A stretch of DNA of 64,000 nt from NCBI GenBank assembly GCA_027483535.1, contig JAIXUN010000002.1:124001-188000 (forward strand), written 5' to 3'. The first letter of the stretch is position 1; every line of letters starts with the position of its first letter. This DNA is from a bacterium. GTDB lineage: Bacteria > Armatimonadota > Fimbriimonadia > Fimbriimonadales > Fimbriimonadaceae. The notes beneath the pieces are model-generated. The model saw nothing but the letters and a program-made list of their open reading frames with translations, searched no databases and was not told the DNA's origin. This document shows, piece by piece, positions 41,290 to 48,645 of this stretch. Position numbers and translations under genes: made by a program.

Positions 41290-43251
41290 ATGCGGACCAC
41301 GATCGTCACCGCAATCCCGTACGTCAACAGCACCCCGCACATCGGGAACATTCTCACCACTCTTTCAGGTGATGTTTCCTCGCGCTACCACCGTGCTCGA
41401 GGCGAGGATGTGTTCTTTGTTGCCGGAACGGACGAGAACGGCCAAAAGATAAAAGAAGCCGCAGAGGCTCAAGGGCGAGAGGTCAACGAGTTCGTCCAGG
41501 AGATCGCCGGACGGTTTGAGTCCATCTTCGCGGGGATGAACATCCGGTACGACGGCTTTGTTCGCACTTCGCTGGAACGACACCGATTTGTCAGCCAAGA
41601 GTTTTTCCGCATCCTGAAAGAGAAGGGCTATATCTACCAAGCCACTTACGAGGGTTGGTACGACGTCTCTACCGAAACCTACTTCAAAGAGTCGGACCTG
41701 GTCGATGGGAAGAGCCCGGACGGAAACGAGGTTCGGTGGGTGTCTGAAACCAATTACTTCTTCAAGCTCAGCGCCTTCCAAGATCGGTTGCTGGAGCACA
41801 TCGAGAACAACCCCGGATTCATCGTTCCTGAAACTCGGAAGAACGAGGTGGTTTCGTTCATCAAGCAGGGTCTTCGAGACCAAGCGGTGAGTCGCCAAAA
41901 CAACGGGTGGGGCATCCCCGTGCCTGGCGATGAAGGTCAGGTGATTTACGTTTGGTTCGATGCTCTCATCAACTACGTCACCGCAACGGGATGGCCAGAT
42001 GCAGGTTGGGAAGAGAAATGGCCCGCCTTGGCGCAGTGGCTCGGTAAGGACATTCTCACCCGGTTCCACGCGACCCTTTGGCCCGCGATGCTGATGGGTG
42101 TCGGTTTGCCTCTGCCGAAGCATGTTGTGGCTCACGCATGGGTGCTTCTAGATGGCGAGAAGATCAGCAAGTCCAAGGGGAATGTGATCAAGCCGATCGA
42201 ACTCAGCGAAGAACTGGCCCAACGAGCCAACTGCGCGCCGATGGTTGCGGTGGATGCCGTTCGCTACTACTTGATCTCGACGATGGGCTATGAGAACGAC
42301 TCGATCTACTCCGACGTGGAGTTCGACCGCAAGTTCAACGTCGACTTGGCGAACGATCTTGGAAACGCGCTGAATCGATCGTTGGCCATGACCCACAAGT
42401 TCTTGAGTGGAGTCATTCCTGAGGGAGAGATCGAAGCGGATGTCGCTCAGGCGATTGCGAACGCAAAGTCAGCTTACGAAACTGCCATGGCGGGCTTCCG
42501 ATTGGAGAAAGCTTCCACGGCGGCGAGCGATCTGATCCGGTTCCTGAACAAGTACATCGACACCGCTGCCCCTTGGGCATTGGCAAAGAATCAAGACCCC
42601 CGATTGGGATCGGTTTTAAGGTCGATGCTGATGTGTCTCCGCTCGGCGGAAACCATGTTCCGACCTATCATGCCGACCGCTGCCGATGCGATTGCCGATC
42701 AACTCGGGCTGGCACCTGCCGTCGCGTGGGATTCCATTGGCACGCCAGAGTCGTTGCCTGCGGGGACCTTAACCAAGACCCCAACGCCGATTTTCCCGCG
42801 ACTGGAAGCACCCGCGAAAGCCGATCCCGCGAACGTCGCCCCCAAGCCAGAAAAGGCAAAAGCTAAGGACACCAAACCTGTGGAAACCACCGAAACCAAG
42901 ACCGAAAAGCCGGAAGGCGTGATCGACCTGATCTCCATCGACGACTTCGCCAAAGTTCAAATGCGCGTGGGTCGAGTTTTTGAAGCCGAATTCCACGAGA
43001 ACAGCGACAAACTCCTGAAGCTTCAGGTGCACATCGGCGAGGAGAAGCGGCAGATCGTTGCCGGGATTCGCAACAACTACTCGCCGGAAGACCTTATCGG
43101 TCGCCAGGTGGTGGTGGTGTACAACTTGAAGCCTGCGAAATTGCGCGGAGTCGAGAGTCAGGGAATGCTTCTGGCGGCGACCAATGCCGAAGGTGGCGCG
43201 ATCCTTCTTCAACCCGATAAAGAAGCCCCCGAAGGCGCCCAGGTTCGATAA
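41290..43251 (+). CDS. metG: Methionyl-tRNA synthetase with C-terminal tRNA-binding domain
   Basis: 653 aa. TAIPYVNSTPHIGNILTTL (HIGH), WFDALINYVTATGWPD, and KISKSKGNVIKP (KMSKS). The connective peptide keeps the usual layout (FKESDLVDGKSPDGNEVRWV) but zinc-binding Cys pairs are replaced (DVST and KSPDG), so it is a zinc-free type. A Pro/Lys-rich linker precedes a Trbp111/EMAP-II-like OB domain (KVQMRVGRVFEAEFHENSD to VESQGMLLAA). Followed by an M48 protease gene. Confidence 0.95.
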   Translation: MRTTIVTAIPYVNSTPHIGNILTTLSGDVSSRYHRARGEDVFFVAGTDENGQKIKEAAEAQGREVNEFVQEIAGRFESIFAGMNIRYDGFVRTSLERHRFVSQEFFRILKEKGYIYQATYEGWYDVSTETYFKESDLVDGKSPDGNEVRWVSETNYFFKLSAFQDRLLEHIENNPGFIVPETRKNEVVSFIKQGLRDQAVSRQNNGWGIPVPGDEGQVIYVWFDALINYVTATGWPDAGWEEKWPALAQWLGKDILTRFHATLWPAMLMGVGLPLPKHVVAHAWVLLDGEKISKSKGNVIKPIELSEELAQRANCAPMVAVDAVRYYLISTMGYENDSIYSDVEFDRKFNVDLANDLGNALNRSLAMTHKFLSGVIPEGEIEADVAQAIANAKSAYETAMAGFRLEKASTAASDLIRFLNKYIDTAAPWALAKNQDPRLGSVLRSMLMCLRSAETMFRPIMPTAADAIADQLGLAPAVAWDSIGTPESLPAGTLTKTPTPIFPRLEAPAKADPANVAPKPEKAKAKDTKPVETTETKTEKPEGVIDLISIDDFAKVQMRVGRVFEAEFHENSDKLLKLQVHIGEEKRQIVAGIRNNYSPEDLIGRQVVVVYNLKPAKLRGVESQGMLLAATNAEGGAILLQPDKEAPEGAQVR

Positions 43252-43320
43252 TCTGCATCCAGTTGTCCGATCTGTTCGTAATGGAATCGGACAACGCGTC
43301 TTTAGAAGAATCCAAAGATC

Positions 43321-44289
43321 ATGGCAAGAAGACTCACTCTGAAGGAGCAGATTCAGAAGAACAAGCGCGGGAGCGCAGTTTTTGTGAGTCTCATGGTGCT
43401 GCTTCTGGCAGCTCTCACCACTTGCGTGGTCGGTTACTTCGCGCCGAAGCAGTGGTACTTCGGGACAGCCGGAGGACTTGGTTTGGGTCTGCTGGCGGGT
43501 GTGATCGCTCGGTACATGGGTTCGAAAATCGTTCTTTCCATCACCCACGCTCGAGAGGCAACGGATATGGAGCACCGACGGCTGAAAAACGTCGTTGAAG
43601 AGATGGCGATTGCGGGCGGAGTGCCCGTGCCTAAGATTTACGTCATTGACGACAGCGCGCCCAATGCTTTCGCAACAGGTGGCGATCCCAAGTCGGGCAT
43701 CGTTGCGATCACCACGGGCTTGCTGGACAAACTCGATCGCGACGAATTGCAGGGAGTCATGGCCCACGAGATCGCCCACATCCGCAACTACGACATTCGG
43801 TACATGACCACCGTTTCCATCCTTGCGGGGATGATCGCTTTGATTGCCGACCTCTTTCGAGAGATGTCTTGGCGGGGCGCACGGCGTCGATCCGGTGATC
43901 GGGACGAGAACAATCTCGGCATCATCTTCCTGGTTGTCGGCCTGATCCTCTCGATCTTGGCTCCCCTTGCAGCCGTGCTCCTTCAGATGGCAGTGAGTCG
44001 AAAACGGGAATTCCTCGCCGATTCAACCGCGGCGGCAATGACCCGGTACCCCGAAGGTTTGGCAAGGGCGCTTGAGAAGATCGCCCATGATCAAGATCAC
44101 TTAGAGAGCGCCAATCGGGCAACCCAGCACATGTATATCATCAATCCGCTCAAACTTGGGGGCGGTGGATCCGATCTCTTCAGCACTCACCCGGATACGG
44201 GGGAGCGGATCAAGGCTTTGATGGGTCTGGCGGGCAACTATCAGACCGAAAGAAAGCTTGGCCTTTCCCCGAAACCGCTTAACGATTAA
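43321..44289 (+). CDS. htpX: M48-family membrane zinc metalloprotease (HtpX-like)
   Basis: 322 aa. Two N-terminal membrane helices, zinc motif VMAHEIAHIRNYD (HExxH), two further helices (SILAGMIALIADL and LVVGLILSILAPLAAVLL), then REFLADSTAAAMT with the third ligand Glu and FSTHPDTGERIKAL. Membrane protein quality control with the catalytic site facing the cytosol. It lies 69 nt after metG. The symbol is by family, and other M48 groups are possible. Confidence 0.88.
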   Translation: MARRLTLKEQIQKNKRGSAVFVSLMVLLLAALTTCVVGYFAPKQWYFGTAGGLGLGLLAGVIARYMGSKIVLSITHAREATDMEHRRLKNVVEEMAIAGGVPVPKIYVIDDSAPNAFATGGDPKSGIVAITTGLLDKLDRDELQGVMAHEIAHIRNYDIRYMTTVSILAGMIALIADLFREMSWRGARRRSGDRDENNLGIIFLVVGLILSILAPLAAVLLQMAVSRKREFLADSTAAAMTRYPEGLARALEKIAHDQDHLESANRATQHMYIINPLKLGGGGSDLFSTHPDTGERIKALMGLAGNYQTERKLGLSPKPLND

Positions 44290-44295
44290 CGGTGC

Positions 44296-44427
44296 CCTGA
44301 ATATTCAGGACTCGGTTTTCGCAAAAACCGGCTGATACTGTGGAATAAGCCCCGTACCCGCAAGGGTGCGGACAACGACGTCAGTGGGGCAAATATGAAC
44401 AGTTATCTTCGAACCAACGGAGGTTCG
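44296..44427 (+). ncRNA. Candidate structured leader RNA (class unknown)
   Basis: About 130 nt with four consecutive hairpins before the start at 44430: CCTGAATATTCAGG (44296-44309); CGGTTTT/AAAACCG (44313-44330); a closed GCCCC...GGGGC stem (44349-44390) enclosing cgtaccc-GCAA-gggtgcg with a GNRA loop; and CGAACC-aacgga-GGTTCG (44410-44427), whose loop and stem include the GGAGG ribosome site. It fits no riboswitch class I know. Confidence 0.5.
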
Positions 44428-44429
44428 CA

Positions 44430-45233
44430 GTGAGTCGCGGTGATTTTTCCGACGCGCTGCGCAAGGCGACGCAGGTCGCCCTCTCCGATATCGCCAAACT
44501 AGTCGGGTCCTCTTCTGAGGCCGTCATCGTCGGGGGACTTGCTCCGCAACTTCACTTTCCAACCGCGGATGAACGCTTTGTTGGAACGGGAGATATCAAT
44601 GTGCTCGTTTCCGAAGACTTCGGAGTCATTGAGCCGATGGTGCCGCTCCACTCCAAATTCGCCGCGAAAGGCTTTGAGCCGGATCCGCTACAGCCCCACC
44701 GATACTTTCGCTGTCTTCAGGACGGTGTTCACATGGCGACCGTGATTGTGGAGTTTCTCTCGCCCGATCGGGACGGGGTCGGCGGTCTTCGCCGAATTCC
44801 CAAAGAGGAAATCTACGCGGTGCGCCATTCGGGCCTCGAGAAGGTTTTCGATCACCCCGTTCTGTGCCGCGTGGATGATCGTCATTCGGTACAGGTTTGC
44901 GACCTAGCAACCTTTTTCGTTCTGAAGGCGACCGTGTTTGAAAACCACGATCCGCAGAGGCAGGCTAAGGACGCATACGACATGCTCTACTGCCTGCGAA
45001 TGTCTTGCGATGGCGGCGAAAGCATTGCCGAAAGCCTTCTTGCGCGAGCGGACGATCCCTTTTACCGGGAGGGTATCGATCACTTGGTCGAGTTATTCGA
45101 TTCGGTCGATGGCAACGGGCTGGTGGCTTACATCCGCTGGTGCGAGTCTTGTGAGGATAGCGGCTCTACGCTGGACGCAGGGCTGCGCGCCGCGCAACAG
45201 TTTGTCGCTCACCTGACCGCCGTTCGAGCCTAA
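44430..45233 (+). CDS. Nucleotidyltransferase-like protein (AbiEii-like fold), orphan
   Basis: 267 aa from GTG 44430. GG-containing start EAVIVGGLAPQLHF and VGTGDINVLVSEDFG lie where nucleotidyltransferases have GG...S/D.D.D; the second Asp is Asn (DIN). Later VQVCDLATFFVLKATVF and QAKDAYDMLYCLRM match the helical part of AbiEii-type proteins. No antitoxin (AbiEi) gene is adjacent. Either a minimal or a degenerate member. A GGAGG ribosome site sits in a hairpin. Confidence 0.55.
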   Translation: MSRGDFSDALRKATQVALSDIAKLVGSSSEAVIVGGLAPQLHFPTADERFVGTGDINVLVSEDFGVIEPMVPLHSKFAAKGFEPDPLQPHRYFRCLQDGVHMATVIVEFLSPDRDGVGGLRRIPKEEIYAVRHSGLEKVFDHPVLCRVDDRHSVQVCDLATFFVLKATVFENHDPQRQAKDAYDMLYCLRMSCDGGESIAESLLARADDPFYREGIDHLVELFDSVDGNGLVAYIRWCESCEDSGSTLDAGLRAAQQFVAHLTAVRA

Positions 45234-45253
45234 GGGGCTCGAAGCGTTAGGCT

Positions 45254-46276
45254 CTAGCCTTTGCGAGGAGGAGCCGTGCTCTCTCGAAGGTCCATTTGCA
45301 CGGGGTGAATCCGCATTCGCCCCGATTCCGCCTTCTCTTCGATCACTTCGATCAACATTTGAACGGCCTCTTCCGCCATCTCTTCGATGGGTTGGGCGAT
45401 CGCGGTGAGTTTCGGCGTGAGCGAATTGCAGTATTCGGTGCTGTCAAAACCGATGACAGAAAGGTCTCCGGGAATGCAGATTCCCAACCGATCCGCTGCG
45501 GCGTAAATCTGGGTCGCCAAAGACTCGGTCCGAAGAATCACGGCGGTTACGAGGCGATTCTTCTTGAGCCAGGCTTCTGCCTCCGACCCATCCAGGCTAA
45601 CGCTGTCAACCTTCGTATGTGCGGGATCAAATCCTAAGTCGTTTGCAATCACCGAGAACTGTTCGGCGCGATACGCGGTTTCCAGGGTGTTCAGGTTTTC
45701 GCGCTCGTTGATCAGCGCTACGCGGGTGTGTCCAAGATCTTTCAAGTGCTGCAAGGCAAGCGTCATCGCCTGCACGTTATCGCAGCAGACGTAATCTCCA
45801 CCCTTCAAATTGGCAAGGCTTGGCGGAACGTGGATGTGGACAATCTTGACCTTCGAACGTTGGGCGGCTTGAACCGCATCTTCGTCGACGTTGCTCTTCG
45901 CGTAGACAACCCCGTCGAATCGGCCATCGCCAATGTAACCCGCCGCTGAGTGAGACAAGTGTGGGCAGATGGTGAGGGAATAGCCGTGCTCAAAGGCGGC
46001 CTTTGTGATTCCGTCTAGTAGCAGACCCATGTACCGGGAACCCTTTCCAACCGGACCGAACTGGTCGAACATCAATCCGATGGTTTTGGTCTTTCCGCCG
46101 CGCAGGCTTCGCGCCAGATTGTTAGGGGTGTAGTTCATCTCCGCCGCGACTCGGCGGATGATCTCGGCCTTGGCAATGCTCACACGAACATTGCCACCCT
46201 TGTCATGGAGCACTTTACTAACGGCGATCGGAGAAACTCCAACCGCTCTCGCCACGTCGCGAAGGGTTACGGCCAT
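45254..46276 (-). CDS. LacI-family transcriptional regulator
   Basis: 340 aa from ATG 46276; the longer frame begins in a palindrome and has no ribosome site. The N-terminal HTH (TLRDVARAVGVSPIAVSKVL, then hinge YTPNNLARSLRGGKTKTIGL) and a periplasmic-binding-like sugar domain with LGICIPGDLSVIGFDSTEYC are clear. It follows the GH36-like and GH2 genes on the same strand, so it likely controls them and itself in response to a mannose- or galactose-containing sugar. An 18-bp palindrome lies 42 nt upstream. Confidence 0.9.
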   Translation of the reverse strand: MAVTLRDVARAVGVSPIAVSKVLHDKGGNVRVSIAKAEIIRRVAAEMNYTPNNLARSLRGGKTKTIGLMFDQFGPVGKGSRYMGLLLDGITKAAFEHGYSLTICPHLSHSAAGYIGDGRFDGVVYAKSNVDEDAVQAAQRSKVKIVHIHVPPSLANLKGGDYVCCDNVQAMTLALQHLKDLGHTRVALINERENLNTLETAYRAEQFSVIANDLGFDPAHTKVDSVSLDGSEAEAWLKKNRLVTAVILRTESLATQIYAAADRLGICIPGDLSVIGFDSTEYCNSLTPKLTAIAQPIEEMAEEAVQMLIEVIEEKAESGRMRIHPVQMDLRESTAPPRKG

Positions 46277-46317
46277 ATTTCCAAGCTTCCTTTGAACATC
46301 AATCTCATCATTGGGGT

Positions 46318-46335
46318 TGATGTACATGTACATCA
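46318..46335. promoter_or_regulatory. 18-bp perfect palindrome, candidate LacI-type operator
   Basis: TGATGTACATGTACATCA is a perfect palindrome 42 nt before the LacI start and 88 nt after the GH36-like gene. It suits autoregulation. LacI operators are typically even palindromes of this size. Confidence 0.55.
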
Positions 46336-46422
46336 TAACCCGAAAATCTTGATTCGGGGGCGAATTTGGTTGATCGTTAAATTAACCTCGCAAAGGCGCG
46401 ATTAAAAAATTAGAGACTTGCA

Positions 46423-48567
46423 TTAATGACTCGCTCGGAAGACGATCTTGACGCTCGCGAACTGAGGCGAAGATGACTTCATGGGCGCGATGACGAGGGT
46501 CGCAAGCCGGGTCTTTTCATCGAAGCTCAGCCCCGGCTGAGCTTCCGGCGTGACCGTTTCCGGGACCGCGATCAAAATCGATACCGACCTATCCGGTGCG
46601 GTGAGCGCCTCGAACTCCAGCGCGCCCACCTCCCACTTCTCGGCGCGGATCGCTTGTCCTCTTTGAAGCAGGTGGCGATTCGAGCCGATGACGAGAGGTC
46701 TGTTCTGAGCGGGGACGAAGCAAACCGACTGAACGTCTCCTTCCGCCACCTCTGGCAGCGTAATCGCGGTTTGCGAATTCACCGGACCGAGAAACTCACC
46801 TTTGACGGCGTCGTACACAAGGTAAGTCTTGTTGAGCAGAAGGCCAAGAGTAGCGGGAAGGAGATCAACCGCTCCAGTCGCTTTCTGTGCGATCCGTGTG
46901 AGTTGGGCTCCATGATCGGTGCTCGGGCGACCGTTCGCCGATTTGTCGTTTTGCACCTCGAACGGATGAAGGAGATAACCCGAGAACGGCAGCTCGCCAA
47001 CGTTTCCTCCGTGCTGATCGGCGGAAATGGGGAGACACTTTTTGAGAAAATCTACTTTCTCTGGGGCGACCCCTGCAAAGTTGTTGGTCGCATCGATTTT
47101 GCCCGTGAGCATGACTCTGTGACCGAGCAGGGAAGCGAATGCGACCGTGGATCGGAACAAGGGAGTCGGCAGATTGAGGTCGATCGGGGCGAACTCGGTT
47201 TGCCATAGGTGACCCTGAAACGAGTGAAATCGTGCGGCGTTGCCCACGGCTGCTTGCTGAGAAACCTCATCTTTTATGGTTCCTGGTTCGACCCGCATGG
47301 TTTTGACCGCTCCGACCATTTCCGGCAAGATGCCTCCTAAGACGGTTTCGTCCTTGGAGAGGGCACTGATTGCTTCCCGAACGGCCGCGTCCGGTTCCGA
47401 TTTTCGGCGTTTCCAGAAGTCGGGAGGGGCCAATCTGTACGCGCCGTACAGCCACGGGGTAAGCGAGTTCCAACCCGCAAACTCCCATCCCGCCTTGGCG
47501 AGTGATTCCCTGGGCGTTAGAAAGGCGGTAGCGAACGCAACTTTCGACTTGGGGTCGGGGAGCGTCCCGAACTCGGAAACCGTTAGAGGCTCGCCGGGTT
47601 TCTCTTCGATGAGTTGCTCGATGGGGAGCAGCTTCAAAGGGGCGAACGGCTCACCGGAAATTTCTGGGACGGCACCGAGGTCTCGCAACTGTCTGGCTAA
47701 GCCGGCGAGCCCACTCGGAAAGCGATCGTTCGTCTCAATGAGTCGACTCGGCCAGACTTCTCCAGATTCAAGAGCGACCGATCCCGGTGCCTCGTACTTG
47801 AGGTGTCCACCCTCTAAGCGAATACGCTCGAATCCGTATCCCGAAAGGCGATCCTTGAGAAAGCCCGCCGCGTTGAGAAGGTCTTCTTCGGTGATCTCCT
47901 TCGAATCGATCCCGGCCGAGGTCCAGCCGCCCGTGGCAGCTCTTAGGGCGGTACTTTGTGGAATCTTTTTGGCATCGTAGGCGAAGAGGCCCTGGTGATC
48001 GCGGCGCCAGTTTTGAAACCTTGTGACCGCCACCTGGTTGCGAGCAAATACCCGCAGCCCTCGACTGTCGCGCTCGAATCCGATGAGCTCGCCCGCAAAC
48101 CGGATCAGGCAGTCTCGCTCGATGTCGTAAATCGAATCGATCCAAGCGTTCGGAATCGGCAGCAGGTCGCCATCGATCACGGGCTGTTGAAAGCTGAGAA
48201 TAGGCGCATCGTTCCGCGAAGCTAGGGCGAGGAAGGGTCCCTTTGATTCGATTCGGAAGCCCATCGGCGTGTCGTAAGTGGACCGAACGGTGACGGTTTC
48301 ACCATCCGCGGTCCGTTTGAGCGGCACGAACGGACTCTTGGCGGGCGCGCCCGAATAGTCCATAGCCATCCCTTTCGCGTCTCGGCTGAATGGCTCTCGG
48401 CTCTGAACCAAGCCGTAAGACCCGGCTAGCAGAACGATCGCGGGCAAATTCTTGCCCGTGGGAAAGAGGATCATATCCTTGGGGCGATCAACCGATTGCG
48501 CCGAGCCCACCGATACCGATGAAATCAGACCGACGGACACGATGGATCGACCCAGGATGCGCTTCAT
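46423..48567 (-). CDS. Secreted GH36/GH27-like (clan GH-D) glycoside hydrolase
   Basis: 714 aa from ATG 48567 with AGAGGG upstream. Signal peptide to about residue 23 (SVGSAQS). The TIM-barrel region resembles melibiases: GGWTSAGIDSKEITEEDLLN, YGFERIRLEGGH, then DRFPSGLAGLARQLRDLGAV and PEISGEPFAPL. A C-terminal beta domain follows. The usual Asp-Gly in the LDDG block reads LEGG, so catalytic residues are uncertain. It is encoded 78 nt after the GH2 gene and before lacI. Predicted to act on alpha-linked galactosyl side chains (inference). Confidence 0.55.
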   Translation of the reverse strand: MKRILGRSIVSVGLISSVSVGSAQSVDRPKDMILFPTGKNLPAIVLLAGSYGLVQSREPFSRDAKGMAMDYSGAPAKSPFVPLKRTADGETVTVRSTYDTPMGFRIESKGPFLALASRNDAPILSFQQPVIDGDLLPIPNAWIDSIYDIERDCLIRFAGELIGFERDSRGLRVFARNQVAVTRFQNWRRDHQGLFAYDAKKIPQSTALRAATGGWTSAGIDSKEITEEDLLNAAGFLKDRLSGYGFERIRLEGGHLKYEAPGSVALESGEVWPSRLIETNDRFPSGLAGLARQLRDLGAVPEISGEPFAPLKLLPIEQLIEEKPGEPLTVSEFGTLPDPKSKVAFATAFLTPRESLAKAGWEFAGWNSLTPWLYGAYRLAPPDFWKRRKSEPDAAVREAISALSKDETVLGGILPEMVGAVKTMRVEPGTIKDEVSQQAAVGNAARFHSFQGHLWQTEFAPIDLNLPTPLFRSTVAFASLLGHRVMLTGKIDATNNFAGVAPEKVDFLKKCLPISADQHGGNVGELPFSGYLLHPFEVQNDKSANGRPSTDHGAQLTRIAQKATGAVDLLPATLGLLLNKTYLVYDAVKGEFLGPVNSQTAITLPEVAEGDVQSVCFVPAQNRPLVIGSNRHLLQRGQAIRAEKWEVGALEFEALTAPDRSVSILIAVPETVTPEAQPGLSFDEKTRLATLVIAPMKSSSPQFASVKIVFRASH

Positions 48568-48589
48568 TAACCCTCTTGCTTCAGAAGAA

Positions 48590-48622
48590 CGACCCAAGCG
48601 GAAGTTGCATCCACTTGGGTCG
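48590..48622 (-). terminator. Intercistronic hairpin between GH2 and GH36-like genes
   Basis: A 13-bp stem (48590-48602 with 48610-48622, one G-U pair), followed on the minus strand by a weak T-rich run. It may partly terminate or stabilise the upstream GH2 message. Confidence 0.65.
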
Positions 48623-48645
48623 AATTGCGTACTTTTTGCCTTTAT

